Assembly (NCBI GenBank): GCA_037200385.1
Contig: JBBCGL010000001.1
Location: 1,302,001 to 1,366,000, forward strand
DNA length: 64,000 nt
Origin: Rhizomicrobium sp.
GTDB taxonomy: Bacteria; Pseudomonadota; Alphaproteobacteria; Micropepsales; Micropepsaceae
Direction of reading: 5' to 3'
Each line of letters begins with the position of its first letter. The first letter of the stretch is position 1. The notes beneath the pieces were generated by a model. That model was not told the DNA's origin. It did no database searches and saw only the letters and a list, made by a program, of their open reading frames with translations. Position numbers and translations under genes: made by a program. This document shows, piece after piece, positions 35,896 through 44,493 of this stretch.

Positions 35896-37460
35896 GAATA
35901 CCGCCTGCGAAGCGCCTTCCTGTCGACCTTGTCGCGATCGTTGCGCGGAAGCGCAGTTTCGGAAAACACCACCCAATGCGGCGCCTTGTAGCGTGCAAGC
36001 CGCTGCTTGACGAAATCGACGAGCTCGAGCTGGAGCGCCGGCAGGGGCGCCAATCCGTCCTTGAGGACGACCACGGCCAGAGGCTTCTCCAATCCCGCGC
36101 CGTCCTTCTTGCCGATCACGCAGCATTCGCGGATGGCTTCATGCTGCACGAGACAGTTCTCCACCTCGATCGGGCTGACATAGATGCCGCCGCTCTTGAT
36201 GAGATCGTCGCCGCGCCCTTCGTAGTACCAATAGCCTTCGGAATCCTGACGGAATTTGTCGCCGCTGACGACCCAGCCGCCGCGCAGATGCTCCTTCGAT
36301 TTCTCGTAGGCGCCGTGATAGCAGAGCGCGACGGAGTCACCTTTTATCCAAAGCGTTCCGACGTCGCCCTGTGCAACGGAGTTTCCCTCGTCGTCGATGA
36401 GCCGTGTCTGATAGCCCGGAACGAGCTTGCCCAGGCTTCCCGGCCTTATGTCGCCGAGCCGGTTGCTGATGTAGATGTGAAAACTCTCGGCGCTGCCGAT
36501 GCCGTCGATGATCGGCACGCCGAATGCGCTGTCCCACCGCGCGTGCAGGTCGCGCGGCAACGCCTCGCCGGCGCTCCACATGAAGCGTATGCCGGACAGG
36601 TCAGCCTCTTTTCCGGCCGGCGCCTCGAGCATCTTGTTGATGAGCGTGGGAACGCCGGTGAGCACGGTCGGCCGATGCTCCCGGACCAGGTCGAACATGC
36701 GCTCGGCGCTCGGCTGCTCGCGGAACAGCACGGTTGTCGCGCCTACGGCGAACGGAAACATGAGGTTCGTTCCCGTGGCATATCCGAAGAACAGGCGCGG
36801 ACCGGAAATCGTCACGTCCGTTTCGCGCATCCCGATGAAGCGCTTGGCATAGATCTCGGTGTTGAACGGGAAATGGAAGTGACAATGGACGGCACCCTTG
36901 CTCTGTCCAGTCGTCCCGCTCGTGAACAGCCAGACCGCGGGGTCGTCCTTGCGGGTCGGCCATGGTGCCCCGCCCCGTTTGGGCGTCTCGGCCAGCCAGT
37001 CGTCGAAACTCTTTCGCCCGTGGGTGCCCGCGCAGACGATATTGGCGCCGCCGCCGCAATGATGCGACATGTCCGCCGCGGCCTCGAACGCCGGCGCGCT
37101 CGCATCGTCGATGAACGCAAATTGCGGCTTCACGTAGGAAAGATAGTATTCGTAGTCGCTTTGTGGCAGGAGCGGGTTGATCTGCGTGGCGACGCCGCCG
37201 GCCTTGATCGCGCCGAACCATACATAGACGAACTCCGGGCAATCCCGCATGCAAAGGAGCACGCGTTGCTCGGGCAGCAGGCCGTCGCCGATCAGCTTCT
37301 CCGCAACCCGCATCACATTGTGCGCCACTTCCGCGTAGGTAATGGCGCGCCCTTCGAACAGGATGGCCGTCTTGTCGCCGCGTCCGGCTTCGAGATTGGC
37401 GAAGACGAAATAGTCCGCCATGTTGAAGTCTTCGGGAAACATCGGGCTTTCGAATTCCAT
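35892..37460 (-). CDS. Benzoate/2-aminobenzoate-CoA ligase
   Basis: 522 residues, ANL superfamily AMP-forming ligase. AMP-binding loop LFTSGTTGQSKGAVH (179-193), DGIGSAESFHIYISN (benzoate-CoA-ligase-like A5 region), VSGDKFRQDSEGYWYYEGRGDD and the C-terminal NDRDKVDRKALRRRY with the adenylation Lys. The N-terminus (FNMADYFVFANLEAGRGDKTAIL) is typical of benzoate-CoA ligases. Next to anthraniloyl-CoA monooxygenase and behind kynureninase, its likely substrate is anthranilate, giving 2-aminobenzoyl-CoA. Confidence 0.88.
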   Translation of the reverse strand: MEFESPMFPEDFNMADYFVFANLEAGRGDKTAILFEGRAITYAEVAHNVMRVAEKLIGDGLLPEQRVLLCMRDCPEFVYVWFGAIKAGGVATQINPLLPQSDYEYYLSYVKPQFAFIDDASAPAFEAAADMSHHCGGGANIVCAGTHGRKSFDDWLAETPKRGGAPWPTRKDDPAVWLFTSGTTGQSKGAVHCHFHFPFNTEIYAKRFIGMRETDVTISGPRLFFGYATGTNLMFPFAVGATTVLFREQPSAERMFDLVREHRPTVLTGVPTLINKMLEAPAGKEADLSGIRFMWSAGEALPRDLHARWDSAFGVPIIDGIGSAESFHIYISNRLGDIRPGSLGKLVPGYQTRLIDDEGNSVAQGDVGTLWIKGDSVALCYHGAYEKSKEHLRGGWVVSGDKFRQDSEGYWYYEGRGDDLIKSGGIYVSPIEVENCLVQHEAIRECCVIGKKDGAGLEKPLAVVVLKDGLAPLPALQLELVDFVKQRLARYKAPHWVVFSETALPRNDRDKVDRKALRRRYS

Positions 37461-37486
37461 GGCAGCCTCTCCTGCGGCGCGGCGCG

Positions 37487-39856
37487 TCAGTTCTCGGCCT
37501 GCTGATAGTGGCGCCGGTTGGGGCGCGCTTTGGCGTTGAGCGCGGCGAGCTTCTCATTGGCTTTTTCGGCTTCGCGATAGAGCTGGTATTCGCCGCTGCG
37601 CAATTGAATCGGCCAACCTAGAGACACGCCGCCCGCCGAACGGACACCGTAGTGGCCGGCCGCCTGTCGGGCGAAGAAGGGATCGTTGAGCATCGGGCGC
37701 GCCAGCGCGCAAAGATCGGCGCGACCGGCCGCGACGATGGTATTGATCTGCTCCGGCAACGTTATGTCTCCAACTGCGATGGTCGGGATACCGACGGCCT
37801 GACGGATGTGCTCGGCGAAGGGCGTTTGCCACATCCGGCCATAGATCGGCTTCTGCCACGGCACGGTCTGCCCGGAGGACGCGTGGATGATATCGACGCC
37901 GGCGTCCTTGAACAGGCGCCCGATGACGACGATATCGTCCGGCGTTATCCCGCCGTCGGCCCAGTCGCTGCAGGAAAGCCTGACCGACATGGGCTTGTCC
38001 GACGGCCAGACCTCGCGCATGGCGGAGAAGACTTCCACCGGAAACCGCGCCCGGTTTCTGGCATCGCCGCCATAGCGATCCGCGCGCCGATTCGTCAGCG
38101 GCGACAGGAAGCTGGCCAGCAGGTAGCCATGCGCACAATGAAGCTCCAGCATATCGAAGCCCGCGCGCGCGCCGCGCCGCGCGGACGCAACGAAACTTTC
38201 GCGGACCTCGTCCATCTTCGCGCGGTCCAGCGCGACCGGCGTGTCCGAACGGTCCTCGAAATAGGCGAGCGGCGACGCCGAATAAATCGGCCAGTTGCCC
38301 GCGCGCATCGGCAGATCGGCGCCACGCTCCGGCACGTCGGTCGATCCCTTTCGGCCCGCATGGCCGAGCTGGAGCGCCATCTTCGCCGGCGTCGTGCGAT
38401 GGACGAATTCGACGAGGCGTTTCCAGTCGTCTTCCTGCCGGTCGCTCCAAAGTCCGGTGCAGCCCGTCGTGATCCGCGCATCGGGTGTCGGACATGTCAT
38501 CTCGGTGAAGATAAGGCCCGCGCCGCCGATCGCCCGCGCGGCGTAGTGCGCGAAGTGCCAGTCGTTCGGGTCGCCCTCGACGGCGCAATACTGCGCCATC
38601 GGGGCCATGGCGACGCGGTTCGGCACGACCAGGCCGCGCAGGTCGAACGCCGTGAACATGGGCGTCGGCTGCTCTGCGGCCACGTCGCGTCCGGTCGCGC
38701 GCCCATAGCGCGCATAAAATTCGTCCTCGACGCGCCGCAGAAACGCCTTGTCGCGCATCGCGATGTTGTCCCAGGTCAGCGACTTCGCGCGCGACATCAG
38801 CGAGAAGGCGAACGCGTACCGCTCCTTGTTCCAGTGATTCGGCATATCCTCGAACCAGCGCAGCGAGACCTGTGCATTGTGCTGCGTGATTTCGACCGGC
38901 GTGCGCCGGCCGGCTTCGTAGGCGGCCTCCACGGCGTCCGCGTCCGCCCCATGCGTCACCACGGCGTCCGAGAGCGCAACGGCGCATTCCATCGCGAGCT
39001 TGGTGCCAGAGCCGATGGACCAATGGGCGGTCGCCTTCACGTCGCCCAGGAGAAACATCTTGCCGTGTCGCCAGGACGAGCAGCTCACGGCCGGAAAGCT
39101 CCGCCAGATGGACCTGTTCGAAACAAGGCGATGACCGTCGAGCTCCCGCGCGAACACGTTCTCCAGACAGGCCACGCTGGCCGCCTCGCTCATATGCGCG
39201 AGTCCGCTTGCGGCCCAGCATTCCGGCGTCGTTTCGATCACCCAGGTCGAGAGCCCGCTCTCATACTGATAGGTGTGCGCGCAAAAAAGCCCATGTTCGG
39301 TCTGGCGAAAGAAGAATGTGAAGGCATCGAGCGGCCGCGTCGATCCCAGCCAGCAGAACTTGTTGCGGGTCTCGACGACGCGTGCGCCGAAAGCATCGGC
39401 ATGCTTCGCGCGAATAGGGCTGTTCACGCCCTGGGCCACGACGACGAGGTCGCAGTCCGCAAAGCGTTCCTCGACCTCGTCCGCGTCGATGGCCGTCGAG
39501 AAATGCAAAGTCACGCCCAGCGACCGACAACGGTCCTGCAGGAGGCCCAGCAAAGCCCTTCGCGAGCAGCCGGCAAAGCCGTTTCCGCCGACGACCGTGC
39601 GCTCCGCCTCGCGCTCGATGACGATATCGCTCCAATAGGCGAAGTTGGCGCGCACCGCTTCATAGGATTGCGGATCGGCGCTCAGGAATTCGTCCAGCGT
39701 CTCGTCCGAGAAGACGACGCCGAAGCCGAAGGCATCGTCGGCCCGGTTTTGCTCATAGACGTCGATCGCGCAGTCCGGCAGGCGCTTTTTCGTGAGAAGC
39801 GCGAAATAGAGCCCGCCCGGCCCCCCGCCGATGACGGCGATCTTCGGCGATCCCAT
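37487..39856 (-). CDS. 2-Aminobenzoyl-CoA (anthraniloyl-CoA) monooxygenase/reductase
   Basis: 789 residues, a fusion of two flavoenzymes. The N-terminal part (1 to about 390) is a flavin monooxygenase starting with IAVIGGGPGGLYFALLTKK. The C-terminal part (about 400-780) is an Old Yellow Enzyme-type reductase (VVPNRVAMAPMAQYCAVEGDPNDWHFAHYA, HCAHGYLLASFLSPLTNRR, ARPMLNDPFF). This arrangement is that of the Azoarcus enzyme, which hydroxylates and then reduces the ring of 2-aminobenzoyl-CoA. Its neighbours, ligase and RidA/hydratase/SDR, fit the same pathway. No signal peptide. Confidence 0.92.
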   Translation of the reverse strand: MGSPKIAVIGGGPGGLYFALLTKKRLPDCAIDVYEQNRADDAFGFGVVFSDETLDEFLSADPQSYEAVRANFAYWSDIVIEREAERTVVGGNGFAGCSRRALLGLLQDRCRSLGVTLHFSTAIDADEVEERFADCDLVVVAQGVNSPIRAKHADAFGARVVETRNKFCWLGSTRPLDAFTFFFRQTEHGLFCAHTYQYESGLSTWVIETTPECWAASGLAHMSEAASVACLENVFARELDGHRLVSNRSIWRSFPAVSCSSWRHGKMFLLGDVKATAHWSIGSGTKLAMECAVALSDAVVTHGADADAVEAAYEAGRRTPVEITQHNAQVSLRWFEDMPNHWNKERYAFAFSLMSRAKSLTWDNIAMRDKAFLRRVEDEFYARYGRATGRDVAAEQPTPMFTAFDLRGLVVPNRVAMAPMAQYCAVEGDPNDWHFAHYAARAIGGAGLIFTEMTCPTPDARITTGCTGLWSDRQEDDWKRLVEFVHRTTPAKMALQLGHAGRKGSTDVPERGADLPMRAGNWPIYSASPLAYFEDRSDTPVALDRAKMDEVRESFVASARRGARAGFDMLELHCAHGYLLASFLSPLTNRRADRYGGDARNRARFPVEVFSAMREVWPSDKPMSVRLSCSDWADGGITPDDIVVIGRLFKDAGVDIIHASSGQTVPWQKPIYGRMWQTPFAEHIRQAVGIPTIAVGDITLPEQINTIVAAGRADLCALARPMLNDPFFARQAAGHYGVRSAGGVSLGWPIQLRSGEYQLYREAEKANEKLAALNAKARPNRRHYQQAEN

Positions 39857-39859
39857 GGC

Positions 39860-40264
39860 CTAGCGCCCGTCGGAGACGACGGCGGTCGTCTCGATCTCGA
39901 CCTTGGCCAGGTCTTCCAACAGTGCCGATATTTCCACGACGGCCATGCAGGGAAAGACTTTCCCAAGCACGTCCCGCCAGGCGGCGCCGATCTCCGCGCG
40001 CCGTTCGAGATATTCGCGCCGGTCCGTCACATAGCATGTCATGCGGACGATATCGGCGGCCGCGGCGCCGCCCTCGGCGAGGATGGCGCGCGTGTTGAGG
40101 AGCGCCTGCCGGAATTGCCCCGCGAGGTCGCGATGTTCGAATTGCTCCTGGTCGTTCCAGCCGAGCACGCCGGCGGTGAACACGAAACGCCCCGAGGCGG
40201 CGATGCCGTTCGCATATCCCTTGGGGCGTGTCCAGTTCGGGGGCTGTAGGATTGTTCTGGTCAT
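39860..40264 (-). CDS. RidA/YjgF-family protein (enamine/imine deaminase)
   Basis: 134 residues, standard RidA length. Seen: PPNWTRPKGYANGIAASGRFVFTAGVLGW, FRQALLNTRAILAEGGAAAADIVRMTCYVTDRREY, and the C-terminal FPCMAVVEISALLEDLAKVEIETTAVV with the conserved V-E-I. The family hydrolyses reactive enamines/imines. The ring product of the monooxygenase/reductase is an amino-cyclohexene carboxyl-CoA (an enamine), so this protein probably removes its nitrogen. It starts 7 bp after the hydratase stop and ends 3 bp before the monooxygenase gene. Confidence 0.88.
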   Translation of the reverse strand: MTRTILQPPNWTRPKGYANGIAASGRFVFTAGVLGWNDQEQFEHRDLAGQFRQALLNTRAILAEGGAAAADIVRMTCYVTDRREYLERRAEIGAAWRDVLGKVFPCMAVVEISALLEDLAKVEIETTAVVSDGR

Positions 40265-40271
40265 CGTTCGA

Positions 40272-41081
40272 TCAATCGCCTTCGAATACCGGCCTCTGCT
40301 TCGCCACGAACGCGCGGTAGGCGCGTTCGAAATCGCGGGTCTGCATGCAGAGCGCCTGGGCCTGGGCTTCCGCCTCGATCGCCGTGTCGAGGCTCATGTC
40401 CCATTCCATGTTCAACTGGTTCTTGGTGATCCCGTTGGCGAAGGTCGGCCCCGCCGCAAGCTTGCGGGCCGCGTTCATCGCATGCGCGTCGAGCTCCGCG
40501 GCCGATACGACATCGTTGAAGAAACCCCACATCTTTCCTTCCGCGGCGCTCATCGCGCGGCCGAAGAACAGGAGCTCGCTCGCCCGGCCCTGCCCGATGA
40601 TGCGCGGCAGGATCGCGCACGCCCCCATGTCGCAGCCGGCCAGGCCGACGCGATTGAACAGGAAGGACGTCGTCGCCTCCGGCGACGCGTAGCGGATGTC
40701 GGACGCCATCGACAGGATGGCGCCCGCGCCGACGCTCACCCCGTCCACCGCGGCGATGATCGGCTGCGGGCATCCGCGCATCGCCTTGACCAGATCGCCC
40801 GTCATCCGCGTGAAGTCGAGCAATTCCGGCACGGACATCCCTGTCAACGGCGCGATGATGTCGTGTACGTCGCCGCCGGAACAGAAATTGCCGCCCTGGC
40901 TGCCGAAGACGACCACTTTCACGGCTTTGGCGTAGGTCAGGGCGCGAAACATATCGCGCAATTCGGCATAGGACTCGAACGTGAGCGGATTCTTCCGTGC
41001 CGGGCGGTCGATCGCGATGCGTGCGACGCCTTGCGAAAACGCCCACGAGAAATGCCGTGGCGCAAAGGTTTCCGGGTTCAT
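40272..41081 (-). CDS. Enoyl-CoA hydratase/isomerase family protein
   Basis: 269 residues, crotonase fold. Seen: the N-terminal [31 protein letters not shown], oxyanion-hole region [17 protein letters not shown], and [41 protein letters not shown] with the catalytic-site glycine/aspartate region, followed by [17 protein letters not shown]. In the anthraniloyl-CoA operon it is the natural candidate for hydration or hydrolytic ring cleavage of the CoA-bound ring. Its ATG overlaps the MarR stop. Confidence 0.88.
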   Translation of the reverse strand: MNPETFAPRHFSWAFSQGVARIAIDRPARKNPLTFESYAELRDMFRALTYAKAVKVVVFGSQGGNFCSGGDVHDIIAPLTGMSVPELLDFTRMTGDLVKAMRGCPQPIIAAVDGVSVGAGAILSMASDIRYASPEATTSFLFNRVGLAGCDMGACAILPRIIGQGRASELLFFGRAMSAAEGKMWGFFNDVVSAAELDAHAMNAARKLAAGPTFANGITKNQLNMEWDMSLDTAIEAEAQAQALCMQTRDFERAYRAFVAKQRPVFEGD

Positions 41082-41536
41082 GCCGCCTCCTCTTCGAACT
41101 GGCTTGCGGGATGGCCGAGCGCATTCAGAAGTCCGCGCAGGTTCGAGACCTGCGCCGGCGAGAGCGCGGAAAACGACTCGGCAACCCAGCGACGGTTCGC
41201 ATCGGCCATGTCCGCGAATATGCGCCGGCCCTTCTTGGTGAGCCGGAAGATCGCGACACGACCATCGCTCGGACTGGCGGAGCGCTGCACCAGACCGGCA
41301 ACTATGAGAGGCGCCGTAACCTGCGTCGTGTTGCCGTCGGTGACCTTGAGGTAGGCCGATAAGGCTCCGGCCGTCGCCCCCTCCCCGCCGGCGCGATCAA
41401 GTGCCGCGAGCACGTCGAAGCGCGAGATGGACAGACCAAAATTTTGCCGCATGCGGGCATCGATGGTCTTCTTGATCGTGTTGGAGGCTGAAAGCAGGGC
41501 AAGCCACGCCCGAAGCGAATCGCGATCGTCCGTCAT
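41078..41536 (-). CDS. MarR-family transcriptional regulator
   Basis: 152 residues from ATG 41536; the longer frame upstream lies inside the SDR gene. Winged-helix features are [67 protein letters not shown] split across helix 3 and the wing (R-x3-DGR). Such proteins often sense aromatic acids or their CoA esters. It lies inside the anthranilate operon, overlapping the SDR (4 bp) and the hydratase gene. The imperfect palindrome at 42285-42302 in the divergent promoter is its probable operator. Confidence 0.9.
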   Translation of the reverse strand: MTDDRDSLRAWLALLSASNTIKKTIDARMRQNFGLSISRFDVLAALDRAGGEGATAGALSAYLKVTDGNTTQVTAPLIVAGLVQRSASPSDGRVAIFRLTKKGRRIFADMADANRRWVAESFSALSPAQVSNLRGLLNALGHPASQFEEEAA

Positions 41537-42267
41537 GCGGTTTCTCCACCATCGATGACGATGGCTTGGCCGTTGACCGCCGCGGCCGCGTCGCTTGCCA
41601 GCCACAGCGCGGCGGCTGCCACTTCTTCCGGCCGGACAAGCCGCCCCATGGGGTTGGCGCTGGTGAACGCGGCGGCGGCCTCGTCCTGTGTACGTCGCGT
41701 CCTGCCGGCGAACGCATCGATCGCTCCGGCGATCATCGGCGTATCGGTATAGCCGGGACAAAGCGCATTCGCCGTGACGCCGGTTTTCGCGAGTTCGAGC
41801 GCCAGTGAACGCATGAAACCCAGCACGCCGTGCTTCGCCGCCGCATAGGCGCTCGCATAGCGATATCCCTTCAGCGAGGCGGTCGATCCCAGGACGATGA
41901 GGCGTCCCCATCCGCGCTCCACCATGGCCGGCACCGCGGCCTGGGCGCAGCGCACGACGCTGGTGAGATTGAGCGCGATCATCCGGTCCCAGGTTTCGGG
42001 CGACGTCTTGAGTGCCGGCGCCGTATCGGCACCGCCGGCGTTGGCGACCAGGACGTCGATCCGCCCCGCCTCGCGCAACCCCGCGCTGACGGCTTCGGGA
42101 TCGCACACATCCATGACGACATGGGGAAAGCCGGTGCCCTCCAGCCGCGCCCGGTCGCGGCCGGCGATCACCACCTCGCTGCCCGCGTCCCGGAAGGCAC
42201 GGGCGATCGCAAAGCCGATGCCGGCGGAACCGCCGGTAACCAGTACGCGCGGACGAGTCTGTCTCAT
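41533..42267 (-). CDS. Short-chain dehydrogenase (3-hydroxyacyl-CoA dehydrogenase-like)
   Basis: 244 residues. TGGSAGIGFAIA for NAD(P) binding, VANAGGADT, IVLGSTASLKGYRYASAYAAAKHGVLGF with catalytic Tyr-x3-Lys (YAAAK), and ALCPGYTDTPMIAGAI. The set and operon position fit the oxidation step after enoyl-CoA hydration in the anthraniloyl-CoA route. First gene of the minus-strand operon, 73 bp from the divergent tryptophan dioxygenase gene. Confidence 0.88.
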   Translation of the reverse strand: MRQTRPRVLVTGGSAGIGFAIARAFRDAGSEVVIAGRDRARLEGTGFPHVVMDVCDPEAVSAGLREAGRIDVLVANAGGADTAPALKTSPETWDRMIALNLTSVVRCAQAAVPAMVERGWGRLIVLGSTASLKGYRYASAYAAAKHGVLGFMRSLALELAKTGVTANALCPGYTDTPMIAGAIDAFAGRTRRTQDEAAAAFTSANPMGRLVRPEEVAAAALWLASDAAAAVNGQAIVIDGGETA

Positions 42268-42284
42268 TGCCCTTCATCATAGAT

Positions 42285-42302
42285 TACTTTAGGACTAAGG
42301 CA
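42285..42302. promoter_or_regulatory. Imperfect palindrome, candidate MarR operator
   Basis: The 18 bases TACTTTAGGACTAAGGCA match their own reverse complement at 12 of 18 positions, with core TTAG-GA-CTAA. The site lies between the divergent starts of the SDR/MarR operon and the tryptophan dioxygenase gene, where a MarR dimer would control both directions. Confidence 0.4.
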
Positions 42303-42340
42303 AGTGACCGCGGACCGACCTTTTGCAAAAGGGTGACGAC

Positions 42341-43138
42341 ATGAGTTCGATGCGATCGATGACCTATGGAGGCTATCTGCACCTGCCCGAGCTGCTGTCC
42401 TGCCAGCAGCCGCTGAGCGGACGGCACGACGAAATGCTGTTCGTGATCCTTCACCAGACCATGGAACTGTGGATGAAGCAGGTGCTGTTCGAGATCGATG
42501 CCGCCCAGGCGATGATCGCATGCGGCGACCTGGTGCCGGCCTATAAGGGCCTTGCACGCGTCTCGCGCATACAAATGGTGATGACGCAGGCCTGGGACAT
42601 CCTCGCGACCATGACGCCTGCCGACTATCTCGGCTTCCGCGACGTGCTGGGCACGAGCTCCGGCTTCCAGTCGGCCCAGTTCCGCACGCTGGAATACCGT
42701 CTGGGACTCAAGGACGAGGCGTTCCTGAAGTTCCAGGAGGACGGATCCGAGGAGCGCCGCTTGATGGAACGCGCAATCGAGGGACCGAGTCTCTACGACG
42801 AAGTGCTGGCGCAGCTCGCGAAGGCTGGCTTTGCCGTTCCAGCCGACAAGGTCGGGCAGCCGCGGCGCGCAGCCTATGTCCCGAGCGAGGCGGTGGAAGC
42901 GGCCTGGATAGAGATCTATCGCGACACGCACAAACATTGGGCGTTCTACCAGCTCGCCGAGAAGCTGCTCGATCTCGACGACGCGCTGCTCACCTGGCGG
43001 CATAAGCATGTGCTGACCGTCGAACGCGTGATCGGGATGAAGCGCGGCACCGGCGGCACCGAGGGCGTCGCCTATCTTCAGAAGACGCTCGCGCGGCGGT
43101 GCTTTCCGGAGATCTGGTCGATGCGGACCAAGCTATGA
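42341..43138 (+). CDS. kynA: Tryptophan 2,3-dioxygenase
   Basis: About 265 residues from ATG 42341; an in-frame TTG at 42323 would add six unneeded residues. Seen: MTYGGYLHLPELLSCQ, FVILHQTMELWMKQVLFEI (heme-pocket His and substrate contacts), FRDVLGTSSGFQSAQFRTLEYRLG and LTWRHKHVLTVERVIGMKRGTGG with the proximal heme His. It converts L-tryptophan to N-formylkynurenine. It overlaps the kynureninase gene (ATGA) and diverges from the anthranilate operon, which completes the path from tryptophan. Confidence 0.95.
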   Translation: MSSMRSMTYGGYLHLPELLSCQQPLSGRHDEMLFVILHQTMELWMKQVLFEIDAAQAMIACGDLVPAYKGLARVSRIQMVMTQAWDILATMTPADYLGFRDVLGTSSGFQSAQFRTLEYRLGLKDEAFLKFQEDGSEERRLMERAIEGPSLYDEVLAQLAKAGFAVPADKVGQPRRAAYVPSEAVEAAWIEIYRDTHKHWAFYQLAEKLLDLDDALLTWRHKHVLTVERVIGMKRGTGGTEGVAYLQKTLARRCFPEIWSMRTKL

Positions 43139-44295
43139 AATCCTACAAGCCGCTTTTCTCCCGCGCGCTTGCGGCAGCGCCGCAGCGTCTGCACTTCGCG
43201 GCCCATTCGCACCATCTGTGGCCCGACGCGTCCTATGACGGACACTTGCAGGCCTGGAACGATGCCGCGCATCTCGCCGATCGGAAATGGGACAAGATAT
43301 TCGGCGACGTGATTCCAACCGCACAAAGACATGTCGCCCAGGAATTGAACCTGCCGGATTCCGGCACCGTCAGTTTCGCACCGAACACCCACGAGCTTGT
43401 GCAGCGCCTCTTTTCGGCGAAGCAGGGAACCGCTCCCTTGGACATTCTCACCAGCGACGGAGAATTCCATTCCTTTCGCAGACAGGCCGCGCGGTGGGAG
43501 GAACAAGGCAGCGTGAAGCAGCGTATCGTGTCGTGCGAGCCGTTCGACACCTTCACCGAACGCTATCTGGATGCCATGGCGCAAAAGGCACCGGATATCG
43601 CCTTCGTAAGCCACGTCATGTACAAGAGCGGATTGCGCTTCGACGGGATCGACGCGCTCGCGCCCTATGCGCGGCCAGACGGCACCTGGGTGGTGATCGA
43701 CGGCTATCATGCGTTCATGGCGCTGCCTGTCGATCTCGGCCGCGCCGCGGATCGCGTCTTCTATATCGGCGGCGGCTATAAATATGCCATGGCGGGAGAA
43801 GGCGCGGCGTTCCTGCACGCGCCGCCGGGTTTCGGGCCGAGGCCGGTGAACACCGGCTGGTTTGCCGAGTTCGCAAGCATCGAGGCGCGGACCGAAGGCG
43901 TGCTCTATTCCGCCGACGGCATGCGCTTCATGGGCGCGACGTGCGATCCAAGCGGGCTATACCGTTTCAACGCGGTGCGCGCAGCGCTCGGCGCCGAAAA
44001 CCTCGACACGGGCGGCATCGCAACGCGCACGCAGATGCTGCGGGAAGAACTCGAAGCCGCCATCGCATCGGGCCGGCTTGGCGCGCTCCAGGAAGCCGCC
44101 CTTCTGCGCCCGAACGCGAAGGGCCCGCAGAGCCGCTTCATCGCGCTGCGTGACGCACGAGCCCAAGCCTGGAAGGCCGAGTTGGCTGCGCGCGACGTCG
44201 TCACCGACGCGCGCGACGATGTGTTACGGATCGGTTTGGGACTCTATCACGACAAGGCCGACATCAACGCGCTTTGCGAAAGGATCGCCGATTGA
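43135..44295 (+). CDS. kynU: Kynureninase-type PLP enzyme (class V aminotransferase fold)
   Basis: About 386 residues from ATG 43135 overlapping the kynA stop. PLP-binding Lys216 lies in GGGYKYAMAGEG, with WVVIDGYHAF upstream supplying the cofactor Asp (D189) and neighbouring His; AAHSHHLWPDAS is at the N-terminus. It is somewhat shorter than classical kynureninase (about 415 residues), and assignment rests partly on its coupling to kynA and the anthranilate operon opposite. Expected reaction: kynurenine to anthranilate plus alanine. Confidence 0.78.
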   Translation: MKSYKPLFSRALAAAPQRLHFAAHSHHLWPDASYDGHLQAWNDAAHLADRKWDKIFGDVIPTAQRHVAQELNLPDSGTVSFAPNTHELVQRLFSAKQGTAPLDILTSDGEFHSFRRQAARWEEQGSVKQRIVSCEPFDTFTERYLDAMAQKAPDIAFVSHVMYKSGLRFDGIDALAPYARPDGTWVVIDGYHAFMALPVDLGRAADRVFYIGGGYKYAMAGEGAAFLHAPPGFGPRPVNTGWFAEFASIEARTEGVLYSADGMRFMGATCDPSGLYRFNAVRAALGAENLDTGGIATRTQMLREELEAAIASGRLGALQEAALLRPNAKGPQSRFIALRDARAQAWKAELAARDVVTDARDDVLRIGLGLYHDKADINALCERIAD

Positions 44296-44493
44296 TCGGG
44301 CGCGGCATACGCAATGGCCGTCACCCCGGATCTGATTGTGCGCCTTTGATGCATGACGTCGTAAGGCTCTTTTGAGGACGTTTGGCAGTTGGCGGAGCAG
44401 CGTTGAAGGCCTCATGCTCCAATTGTTGGAAAGACCGATTTCGCCGACATTCAACAACGCAGACAAACCCGTGGCGCAAAATTCGCCAGCGCG

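Noticed and set aside
37652-40249. 865-codon plus-strand frame
   Set aside because: Antisense to the anthraniloyl-CoA monooxygenase and RidA genes, Arg/Ala-rich with no domain; a composition artefact.
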